Positions 1 to 5,107 of a DNA stretch of 5,949 bases are shown here, one piece after another. Within the stretch, counting starts at the first letter, position 1, and each line of letters opens with the position of its first letter. A program made the translations under genes and the position numbers. Source of the stretch: an uncultured Planctomycetaceae bacterium (GTDB lineage: Bacteria > Planctomycetota > Planctomycetia > Planctomycetales > Planctomycetaceae); contig CAIUHT010000846.1 of the NCBI GenBank assembly GCA_903898975.1, positions 1 through 5,949 on the forward strand, read 5' to 3'. The notes beneath the pieces are model-generated. The model ran no database searches. It saw only the letters and a list, made by a program, of their open reading frames with translations, and was not told the origin of the DNA.

Positions 1-282
1 ATTGAGCGTTTCCCTGATCTTTTCCGCGCCGAGTCGTATCGGAGGGGGGCGGCGAGTTGCACCCACCCAGCGCTGGACTCCGGGGGCTGTGCCCGCTGGA
101 TGGGGCCGAGCACCGGTCTGGGCGCAGGGTCTGTTCGCCCCAGCGGATTCGTGGTTTCTGGTCTCCGCGCTACGCCCCCTGGTCAAGCGGCCGCAGGGTG
201 ACGGATTGGGGCGGTGTTGCCGATCGGTCGGCCACCAGCGCGCCTCTTGAGCCCCATCTGGACACCGCCGTACGATGCCGCG

Positions 283-314
283 TGACGACGGGCCGGGGAT
301 TCCGGGTGTCGTCA
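283..314 (+). promoter_or_regulatory. Two-tier stem-loop in the leader of the 358-780 gene
   Basis: TGACGAC at 283-289 pairs perfectly with GTCGTCA at 308-314. Inside it, CCGG at 293-296 pairs with CCGG at 302-305 around a 5-nt loop. A second small hairpin (332-335/340-343, GTAA tetraloop of the GNRA type) follows, just before the ribosome binding site. The structure could be an mRNA leader element, an operator dyad, or a chance product of GC-rich sequence. No known riboswitch is recognised. Confidence 0.35.
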
Positions 315-345
315 GCCAACTGTCTGGCGTGGGGCGTAAGCCCGC

Positions 346-349
346 GAGG
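346..349 (+). promoter_or_regulatory. Shine-Dalgarno GAGG for the 358 start
   Basis: GAGG lies 8 nt upstream of the ATG at 358, a normal spacing. It supports this ATG as the start of the 140-residue protein. It sits right after the GTAA-capped hairpin at 332-343, so folding there could affect ribosome access. Confidence 0.55.
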
Positions 350-357
350 CGTCGATC

Positions 358-780
358 ATGAGCGATACTCCCGATCAAAAAAGCAACCTGGAAACCGACG
401 AGCGGTTCCCCTCGGGCCCGTGGGTGGGGTTTTTCATCCAGTGGGGGTCGCGGTCGCGGACGGAACTGGATCTGCGGTTCGCCGACGGCAAGCTGACCGG
501 GCACGGGGCCGACTGGGTAGGGGAGTTCATCGTCAAGGGGGGGTACCAGACCGAAGACGGGAAGTGCTGGTGGAGCAAGCGGTACGTCGGGGGCCACGAC
601 GTTTTCTACCAGGGCTTCAACGAGGGGCGGGGGATCTGGGGGACGTGGCAGATCCCGCAGGTGACCTGGCGGGGGGGCTTTCACATCTGGCCGAAGGGCC
701 AGGAAGAGGGGGAGCACGACATCGTCGAAGAGGAAATCCCGCTCGAAGAACTGCTGCTGGCGACCGCCGAGGGGGTTTGA
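358..780 (+). CDS. Uncharacterised Trp-rich 140-residue soluble protein
   Basis: Not assigned to a named family. The start is the ATG at 358 with GAGG 8 nt upstream; the stop is TGA 778-780. There is no signal peptide or membrane segment, so a cytoplasmic location is likely. Residues 1-19 are polar and probably disordered. Residues 20-112 form a compact core with nine tryptophans (W22, W29, W53, W71, W72, W94, W97, W104, W111) and repeated short strand-like blocks separated by glycines: GPWVGFFIQWG (20-30), LDLRFADGKLTGHGADWVGEF (37-57), KCWWSKRYVGGHDVFYQGF (69-87), GIWGTWQI (92-99) and GGFHIWP (106-112). This pattern suggests an all-beta barrel or sandwich; I have a loose impression of calycin/avidin-like small-barrel families, which is unverified. 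The C-terminal tail (115-140) is strongly acidic and probably helical (EEGEHDIVEEE, PLEELLLA). Two runs of seven G (537-543 and 671-677) lie inside the gene. The next gene, glgC, starts 342 bp later on the same strand, too far to assume an operon. Coding status is well supported; function is unknown. Confidence 0.85.
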   Translation: MSDTPDQKSNLETDERFPSGPWVGFFIQWGSRSRTELDLRFADGKLTGHGADWVGEFIVKGGYQTEDGKCWWSKRYVGGHDVFYQGFNEGRGIWGTWQIPQVTWRGGFHIWPKGQEEGEHDIVEEEIPLEELLLATAEGV

Positions 781-959
781 GGTGGTCTCCACGGTACCCG
801 GTCCCGGCTGGAACCGAACGGACCGAGAACGTCGCCACGCAGTTCGCCATTCCCCAGCGGTGTGGCTGCGAGCGGAACTGCGGGGTCGACAGTGCCGATC
901 AACGGACCTGGGTGATTGGCGCGATTGAGCGGGCGGAAACGCGGAGAGGGGCTGGCGGG

Positions 960-1018
960 GTCGGGCACGGGGTCGGGTTGTGCCTGACGGGCGTGTCGGG
1001 GAATCGCTGCTGTGCCCG
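960..1018 (+). promoter_or_regulatory. Possible switching stem-loops upstream of glgC
   Basis: The segment CGGGCAC (962-968) can pair in two ways. With the nearby 980-988 it forms a 9-bp stem (960-968/980-988, one G-U pair, 11-nt loop). With GTGCCCG (1012-1018) it forms a perfect 7-bp long-range stem. The two are mutually exclusive, the geometry of an attenuator or leader switch. There is no T-run to make a clear terminator, and the sequence is GC-rich, so chance pairing is plausible. If the weak promoter at 1037-1065 is the real glgC promoter, this element lies outside the glgC transcript. Confidence 0.25.
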
Positions 1019-1036
1019 TTTGGGCCAGTGGCGGAT

Positions 1037-1065
1037 TTGGGCTGCGGGGGACGATTCGTTACGAT
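1037..1065 (+). promoter_or_regulatory. Weak sigma70-like promoter candidate for glgC
   Basis: TTGGGC (1037-1042, 3 of 6 matches to TTGACA) and TACGAT (1060-1065, 4 of 6 matches to TATAAT) are 17 nt apart. This would give a transcript start near 1072 and a leader of about 50 nt. The match is modest and planctomycete promoters are poorly defined, so this is a guess from spacing. Confidence 0.25.
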
Positions 1066-1122
1066 GCCTGCCGCCGCGGCGCTCACCCCTTCCTCCGCCA
1101 ATTCCCCTCGATTGCTCACGTC

Positions 1123-2421
1123 ATGGCCAACAACGTCCTGACCCTCATCCTTGGTGGGGGCAAGGGAACCCGCCTGTTCCCCCTCACGAAATACCGCTCG
1201 AAGCCCGCCGTCCCGCTGGCAGGCAAGTATCGGCTGATCGACATTCCGATTTCGAACTGCCTTAACAGTGGCCTGAACCGCATTTACGTGCTGACGCAGT
1301 TCAACTCGGTCAGCCTCAATCGGCATATCAACCAGGCGTATAAGTTCGATCTCTTTGGCGGGGGATTTGTCGAAGTCCTGGCCGCCCAGCAGACACTGTC
1401 GAGCAACGACTGGTACCAGGGGACGGCGGACGCGGTCCGGCACAACATCAAGCGGCTGGAAAGCCCAGGCATCGACTATGTGCTGATCCTGTCGGGCGAC
1501 CAGCTCTACCGGATGAACTTCCGCGACATGATCCGGACCCACATGGAGGCCCGCGCCCAGGTCACGATCGCCGCGCTCCCGGTCGACCGCCAGCAGGCCT
1601 CCAGTTTCGGCATCATGCGGGCCGACGACCGCGGACGGGTCAATGGGTTTCTCGAAAAGCCCCGCACCCAGGCCGACATTGACGTGGTGCGGACGGAGCC
1701 GGCGTGGATCGACTCGCATGGCATCAAGAGCCAGGGCCGCGACTGCCTGGCCAGCATGGGCATCTACCTGTTCAATCGCGACACGCTGCTCGAGACACTG
1801 ACGAAGACCGACTACCAGGACTTCGGCAAAGAGGTCTTTCCAGCCGCTGTTCGCAGTCGGTACGTGCAGTTGCACCTGTTTGACGGGTACTGGGAAGACA
1901 TCGGGACGATCAAGGCGTTCTACGACGCGAACCTGCAGTTGGCCTCGGCGAACCCGCCGTTCCAGTTGATTTCGCCCTCGGCGCCGATCTACTCGCGGCT
2001 GCGGTTTCTCCCCCCGTCGCAGTTCAAGAATGTGTCGATCTCTCACAGCATGATCGCCGACGGTTGCCGGATTGGTGAAGGGACGGTGATCGAGAACAGC
2101 GTGATCGGGGTCCGGTCGCAGATCGGGAGCAACGTGGTGATCAGGAACTCGATTGTGATGGGGGCCGACGACTTTCAGACCGCGGAGGAAATCTCGGTCG
2201 ACCAGCGGGCGGGGCGGCCGACCATCGGGATTGGCGACGGTTGCCGGATCGAGGGGGCGATTGTCGACAAGAACATTCGGATTGGGGCCCGCTGCGAGAT
2301 CCGGAACGGCCAGCAACTCTCGGACTGGGGCGAGAACGAGTCGGTCGTGATTCGCGACGGGATCGTGGTGGTGGTGAAAGAGGCGGTGCTGCCGGCGGGC
2401 TGGAGCATGCCCCGGAGTTGA
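1123..2421 (+). CDS. glgC: Glucose-1-phosphate adenylyltransferase (ADP-glucose pyrophosphorylase)
   Basis: Makes ADP-glucose and pyrophosphate from ATP and glucose-1-phosphate, the committed step of bacterial glycogen synthesis, in the cytoplasm. The 432-residue length is normal for the family. I chose the ATG at 1123 because the family's first strand begins right after it; an in-frame ATG at 1012 would add 37 atypical residues. No clear Shine-Dalgarno is visible. The nucleotidyltransferase domain (about 5-270) carries the glycine-rich loop GGGKGTRLFPLT (11-22), KPAVPLAGKYRLID (27-40), YQGTADAV (98-105), SGDQLYRMNF (124-133, D126 matching E. coli catalytic D142), FLEKP (176-180, K179 matching the glucose-1-phosphate lysine) and GYWEDIGT (255-262). 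The rest (about 300-432) is a left-handed beta-helix with hexapeptide-like repeats. The wording is cyanobacterial/plant-like. The E. coli fructose-bisphosphate lysine K39 aligns with Y24, while K383 (in DKN) and K419 (in VVVVKEA) occupy what look like the 3-phosphoglycerate lysine sites of Anabaena GlgC, recalled rather than aligned. No glgA, glgB or glgP is adjacent. Confidence 0.97.
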   Translation: MANNVLTLILGGGKGTRLFPLTKYRSKPAVPLAGKYRLIDIPISNCLNSGLNRIYVLTQFNSVSLNRHINQAYKFDLFGGGFVEVLAAQQTLSSNDWYQGTADAVRHNIKRLESPGIDYVLILSGDQLYRMNFRDMIRTHMEARAQVTIAALPVDRQQASSFGIMRADDRGRVNGFLEKPRTQADIDVVRTEPAWIDSHGIKSQGRDCLASMGIYLFNRDTLLETLTKTDYQDFGKEVFPAAVRSRYVQLHLFDGYWEDIGTIKAFYDANLQLASANPPFQLISPSAPIYSRLRFLPPSQFKNVSISHSMIADGCRIGEGTVIENSVIGVRSQIGSNVVIRNSIVMGADDFQTAEEISVDQRAGRPTIGIGDGCRIEGAIVDKNIRIGARCEIRNGQQLSDWGENESVVIRDGIVVVVKEAVLPAGWSMPRS

Positions 2422-2455
2422 GTCGAGAGCACGTCGGAACCGGCGGATTCTCAAC

Positions 2456-2469
2456 GCCCCGCTCGGGGC
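2456..2469 (+). terminator. Weak hairpin 35 nt after glgC stop
   Basis: GCCCC (2456-2460) and GGGGC (2465-2469) form a perfect 5-bp stem with a GCTC loop shortly after the glgC stop codon. There is no T-tract, so it would be at best a non-canonical terminator or a 3'-end stabilising hairpin. Confidence 0.25.
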
Positions 2470-2630
2470 AGGTGCCGCGGTTGTGCCCGGGGCGGGGGTG
2501 GCATTTAAACCATCGCGCTAGTTGAGGGAACTGCGACATGGGTCGTTTGAGGCCTGCGACCTGCTGCGGCCGCGGGCCCCAGTGGTGCCGGCGCTGGCCC
2601 TTGCCCGCCGGATGGTGGCCTCAATGAGAG

Positions 2631-2665
2631 CGGGCGGCCGATCGCGCGCAGCAATCGACCGCCCG
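2631..2665. terminator. GC-rich hairpin between convergent genes, possible shared terminator
   Basis: CGGGCGG (2631-2637) pairs with CCGCCCG (2659-2665). After one C/A mismatch the stem continues with CGAT (2639-2642) and ATCG (2654-2657) around an 11-nt loop, giving 11 pairs. It lies 66 bp past the stop of the reverse-strand gene and 210 bp past glgC. No T-run follows on either strand, so intrinsic termination is only a possibility. Confidence 0.35.
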
Positions 2666-2730
2666 TCGTCACAAGCTGGACCAGTGGTCAGAGGGCTGGC
2701 TACTGGGCACCTGACGAATGCGCGGGGCAG

Positions 2731-4398
2731 TCAGCGCCCGCGGCGGCGCAACCGCAGCAGGCCGGCCAGGCCCACCAGCGAGAGCAGAACGGCACCCGGT
2801 TCCGGGACCGCGCTGACCCGGAAGGCGAGAATCATCGAGTCATTCTCGATGGTCGAGTCGTAGGTGCCGAGGGTCCCATCGGCTTTCATGTAGAAGCCCG
2901 TGCGGGTGGCAAAGTCGTTGTCGTTCCCGACGAACAGGAAGTAATCGTGCGGGCGGGTGGGGTCGAGAGCCGAGACCAGCGACAATGCCTCCCACTTTTC
3001 CGAAAGGGTGTTGATATCGCCCGGGGCGGTGTTGAGATTGATTCCGAACTGTTCGAGTTCGGTGATGTTGAGGTCGAGTTTGCCGAGCAGGTTCAGCGCC
3101 TCGACCCACGACAGCGGGGTGATGGCGGGGCGGAGGACCCCGCTGGGGGCCACCTGGTCCAGCCCGCCATCGTAGAGCCCGTCGATGTTGGTCGCGCCAT
3201 CCAGGTCGGCGAGGAGAATCGATTTGAAGACGGGAGCCCCGGAGGCACCTCGGCCATTTCCCTCGCGGGAGAGGATGAGGATCTGGTGATCGTTCAGGGC
3301 CAGGATCGCGCTTTGGGCCCCGGTCCGATTGGCAACCGCTCCCCCCGTTGAGCCGTTGTCGTCAATCAGCGGGAGCTGGATCACGTACTGCTCGCTGGGG
3401 CCGGTGGGGACGTCCGAGTCGCTCAGGTCGTACACCAGCAGCCGAGTGTTTGAGCGGCCCACATTGCCCGTTCCGGAATCCTGGACGAGGGCGCTCTGCA
3501 GCAGTCCGAACAGCCGGTTGCCACTGGGGCTTTGGGCCAACCCTTCCATCCCCTGGTTGGTCCGCCGTCCCTTGGACGGGGGATCGGAGCTGTAATCGAT
3601 GGTGGTTCCGTTCGAAGTGTGGGGGATGACCGCCTCGGGCAACCCCAGGACCCCGACGATTTCCTTATTCGCGTTGAAACGGTAGATGTTGGGGCCGTAT
3701 TCGTCGCTGAGCCATCCCGTCCCCTGCTGGCCCGCGCGGTTGTCGAGGACGAAGCCCTCGGCGTCGACTGTCATGCGGCCCGCGAATGTGCCGTCGGACT
3801 GGGTGGTGTTACCCGTCACGACCGGAATGGACCGCCCCAGCAGTGTGCCGACTCCGTTCGCCAACAGGCCCGTGGTGTAGATGCCGGGCGTGGCCGAATT
3901 GGCGTCGTGGTCGTAGGTGAAGCGGGTCGAGCCCCGGAACGTCGAGAGGATCTGGTTTTGAGCCGTGGTGGTGGCGGAACTGGTGTGAGGATTGAACGAG
4001 AAGTCAAACGTGTTGATGCGGGCCGCGTAGTTCGAGTAGACGGAGCCCGCGTTGTAGCCACGGTCGGGCAGAAACTCGAACACCCCGGTGTAAGACCCGT
4101 CCGTTTGCCGGGCGAAGCTGTGGATCTGCATGTCGGAGATCGACCCCAGCGACTCCCCGGTGGCCGCATCGATGGAGTTGGCGGCAATCCGGCCGACCCC
4201 CTGCAGCCCGCGATTGATGAACCGGGTCGAGCCCAGCTGCACGCCGTCAACCGGGAAGGCCCCGGTGTTGGCGGAGAGAATGGTTCGATTGGTCGAGGTG
4301 AAAGGGGCCGCCTGACAGATGGTTGGGCCGCAAAAAACGCTGCCCAAGACGCATATTCCCCAAGTGCCCCAGGTCAGGGCCCGCAGCAGCTGTCGCAT
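2731..4398 (-). CDS. Secreted phytase-like / esterase-like protein with PEP-CTERM sorting tail
   Basis: The 555-residue product has a Sec-type signal peptide: arginines near the N-terminus (MRQLLR), a hydrophobic stretch to about residue 24, and likely cleavage after CQA or CQAA (30-31). The body matches my memory of the 'esterase-like activity of phytase' family (Phytase-like, PF13449): DRGYN (112-116), TVDAEG (210-215), SDEYGP (231-236), NQGMEGLA (281-288) and, near the end, EKWEAL (467-472) with NDND (492-495), where related proteins have EKIEGL. Such proteins are predicted beta-propeller-like and may act on phosphoesters, but real activity is rarely shown. The C-terminus has VPEP (531-534), a short hydrophobic segment (536-548) and RLRRRGR (549-555), a PEP-CTERM signal for exosortase-mediated sorting to the cell surface. 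No exosortase gene is in the window. I chose the ATG at 4398-4396 because the signal peptide starts there and GGAG lies 8 nt upstream; the same frame stays open upstream to 4911 but that part is Arg/Pro/Ser-rich and unlike protein. A perfect 7-bp dyad (4427-4445) sits in the leader. Confidence 0.88.
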   Translation of the reverse strand: MRQLLRALTWGTWGICVLGSVFCGPTICQAAPFTSTNRTILSANTGAFPVDGVQLGSTRFINRGLQGVGRIAANSIDAATGESLGSISDMQIHSFARQTDGSYTGVFEFLPDRGYNAGSVYSNYAARINTFDFSFNPHTSSATTTAQNQILSTFRGSTRFTYDHDANSATPGIYTTGLLANGVGTLLGRSIPVVTGNTTQSDGTFAGRMTVDAEGFVLDNRAGQQGTGWLSDEYGPNIYRFNANKEIVGVLGLPEAVIPHTSNGTTIDYSSDPPSKGRRTNQGMEGLAQSPSGNRLFGLLQSALVQDSGTGNVGRSNTRLLVYDLSDSDVPTGPSEQYVIQLPLIDDNGSTGGAVANRTGAQSAILALNDHQILILSREGNGRGASGAPVFKSILLADLDGATNIDGLYDGGLDQVAPSGVLRPAITPLSWVEALNLLGKLDLNITELEQFGINLNTAPGDINTLSEKWEALSLVSALDPTRPHDYFLFVGNDNDFATRTGFYMKADGTLGTYDSTIENDSMILAFRVSAVPEPGAVLLSLVGLAGLLRLRRRGR

Positions 4399-4406
4399 GT
4401 CGATCG

Positions 4407-4410
4407 CTCC
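4407..4410 (-). promoter_or_regulatory. Shine-Dalgarno GGAG for the phytase-like gene
   Basis: On the reverse strand GGAG (4410-4407) lies 8 nt before the ATG at 4398-4396. This settles the start at the signal peptide rather than at ATGs farther upstream in the same open frame. Confidence 0.6.
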
Positions 4411-4426
4411 GTCGAAACAGGATGTG

Positions 4427-4445
4427 AAGGACAGGAATTGTCCTT
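4427..4445 (-). promoter_or_regulatory. Perfect inverted repeat in the phytase-like gene leader
   Basis: AAGGACA (4427-4433) and TGTCCTT (4439-4445) are exact reverse complements separated by 5 nt, ending 28 bp before the start codon and 16 bp before the ribosome binding site. The low GC of the arms, compared with the surrounding DNA, makes it less likely to be a by-product of base composition. It could be a dimeric repressor or activator site or a 5'-UTR stem-loop. No specific regulator is recognised. Confidence 0.45.
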
Positions 4446-4689
4446 GAAATCTTGATGAAGGGGGCCGGCCCAAGCCGCTCGCCAGCAGCCTCGCCACAGC
4501 CCCCAACCCGTCCATGCCGCCGACCTTAACGGGCAATGAAGTAGTTTCCATGTAGATTTGCGGTGGGATTTTTAGGAAATGCGAGAAGATATGATGAGGG
4601 ACCAGGGCTTGCGGCTCAGCTGGGTCGTGAGGCAGCCCACTGGCTGGGCCGGTCTGCTTTCTCGCGGCAGACAATCGACCCACCGTGGG

Positions 4690-4707
4690 CGATCGAGTGC
4701 TCGATCG
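4690..4707. repeat. 18-bp near-perfect palindrome
   Basis: CGATCGAG (4690-4697) and CTCGATCG (4700-4707) are exact reverse complements around TG. The short centre favours a DNA-binding site for a dimer over an RNA hairpin, but the CGATCG core also occurs elsewhere in the window (for example 4401-4406 carries GATCG), so composition contributes. Confidence 0.4.
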
Positions 4708-4834
4708 GGTCGGCTGCCCCACCCGCAGGCGCCGGCACCATGGAATCGACGCGCGGAGCGGCCTCCGGGGTGATTGGAGAGTGAATCCTCTCCTGCACAG
4801 CTGGCGGTTCGACACTTCCGTCAGGACTGCGACC

Positions 4835-4879
4835 GGCCCCGTTCGATCCCCCGGGAGCCTGCTTCCGGGGGGCGGGGCC
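4835..4879. other. Strong two-tier GC hairpin
   Basis: GGCCCCG (4835-4841) pairs with CGGGGCC (4873-4879). After an asymmetric internal loop, CCCCCGG (4848-4854) pairs with CCGGGGG (4865-4871), extended on the forward strand by a G-U and an A-U pair around a 6-nt loop. It is the most stable-looking structure in the window. No T-run follows on either strand. It could be the core of a small RNA, part of a long 5'-UTR, or a transcription-blocking element between the divergent genes. Confidence 0.45.
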
Positions 4880-5092
4880 ATCCCTCTGTGGAAAATGTGA
4901 AGAGCCGTCACTCGCGCTTCCGCCAGTCCCGCATCAGCGCCTGACTGGGGTTGAGTGGTTCATCGCAATTGATTGCTGATTAGGGGTTTGTGGCGACTTG
5001 GGTGGGGCGATCCGCCCGTGCAGGAGGGGATTTTCGGCACAACCGGAGAGGCGGGGCGGGGGAGGGTGGCAATTATTTTTTCTGGTCGTATT

Positions 5093-5100
5093 GGGGGGAG
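5093..5100 (+). promoter_or_regulatory. Shine-Dalgarno (G-rich, ending GGAG) for the porin start
   Basis: A run of six G followed by AG lies 7 nt upstream of the ATG at 5108 and supports that start. An in-frame ATG at 5165 has only GAGGA at 11 nt, a less favourable spacing. An A/T-rich patch (5071-5080) just before it may keep the site unfolded. Confidence 0.55.
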
Positions 5101-5107
5101 TGTGCCG

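Larger units (their letters stand above)
1..357. other. Gene-free leader with GC-rich hairpins; possible tail of an upstream gene at its left edge
   Basis: I see no convincing complete gene here. Frame 1 is open from base 1 to a TGA at 199-201 (66 residues). Its first residues (IERFPDLFRAESY) look protein-like, but the rest is Gly/Ala/Pro/Ser-rich with no recognisable motif, so a truncated upstream CDS is only a weak possibility. Several inverted repeats are present. At 118-143 there is a 7-bp stem with one bulged C. At 213-236 there are 4 bp plus 5 bp with a UCGG loop. At 283-314 a perfect 7-bp outer stem (TGACGAC/GTCGTCA) encloses a 4-bp inner stem. At 332-343 there are 4 bp with a GTAA loop. 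None has a T-run after it, so a classical terminator is not supported. Confidence 0.45.
781..1122. other. glgC leader, no gene seen
   Basis: No credible gene is seen here; the open frames in it have no protein-like features. It holds the possible alternative stem-loops at 960-1018, which could also end transcription of the upstream gene, and a weak sigma70-like promoter near 1037-1065. No T-rich tract follows the stems. Confidence 0.5.
2422..2730. other. Spacer between convergent genes, no gene seen
   Basis: This stretch lies between the 3' ends of glgC and the reverse-strand phytase-like gene. Open frames here lack protein-like features. It holds GC-rich inverted repeats at 2456-2469 (GCCCC/GGGGC, 4-nt loop), 2574-2600 (5-bp ends) and 2631-2665 (the strongest). 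These are the natural places for transcripts of both genes to end, although none has a T-run. Confidence 0.5.
4399..5107. other. 709-bp divergent spacer, rich in inverted repeats, no gene seen
   Basis: The spacer separates the start regions of the reverse-strand phytase-like gene and the forward porin gene. The open frames crossing it are Arg/Pro/Ser-rich and look non-coding. It has an A/T-richer patch at about 4526-4600. A run of inverted repeats follows: 4634-4648 (5 bp), 4652-4672 (6 bp), 4690-4707 (8 bp), 4754-4767 (5 bp), 4776-4793 (6 bp) and 4835-4879 (two 7-bp helices). Another A/T-rich stretch with a GCAAT-TG-ATTGC dyad lies at 4965-4976. A small hairpin at 5005-5017 and a G-rich tract at 5053-5069 come before the porin ribosome binding site. 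A structured RNA or a large regulatory region are both possible. Confidence 0.5.

Noticed and set aside
57..1265. Long forward open frame of 402 codons overlapping the Trp-rich gene and the start of glgC
   Set aside because: The translation is Arg/Gly/Pro-rich with no domain. It overlaps two better-supported genes in another frame and is explained by high GC content.
3532..4455. Forward 307-codon open frame opposite the phytase-like gene
   Set aside because: It is the antisense shadow of a clear reverse-strand gene; its Val/Gly/Arg/Asp-rich product has no motif.
4831..4865. tRNA T-arm-like sequence GTTCGATCC near 4841-4849
   Set aside because: The flanking 5-nt segments are not complementary in T-arm geometry and no acceptor, D or anticodon arm fits. 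The bases instead take part in the larger hairpin.
4399..4911. N-terminal extension of the phytase-like protein by 171 residues
   Set aside because: It would bury the signal peptide inside the protein, the composition is not protein-like, and GGAG with correct spacing marks the ATG at 4398.
4951..4997. Sigma70 promoter in the A/T-rich stretch upstream of the porin
   Set aside because: TTGAGT and TTGATT are fair -35 boxes, but no TATAAT-like box lies at 16-18 nt from either.
5067..5084. Sigma-54-like promoter (TGGCA at 5067-5071) before the porin gene
   Set aside because: Only the -24 half is present; the expected GC dinucleotide of the -12 element is replaced by T.
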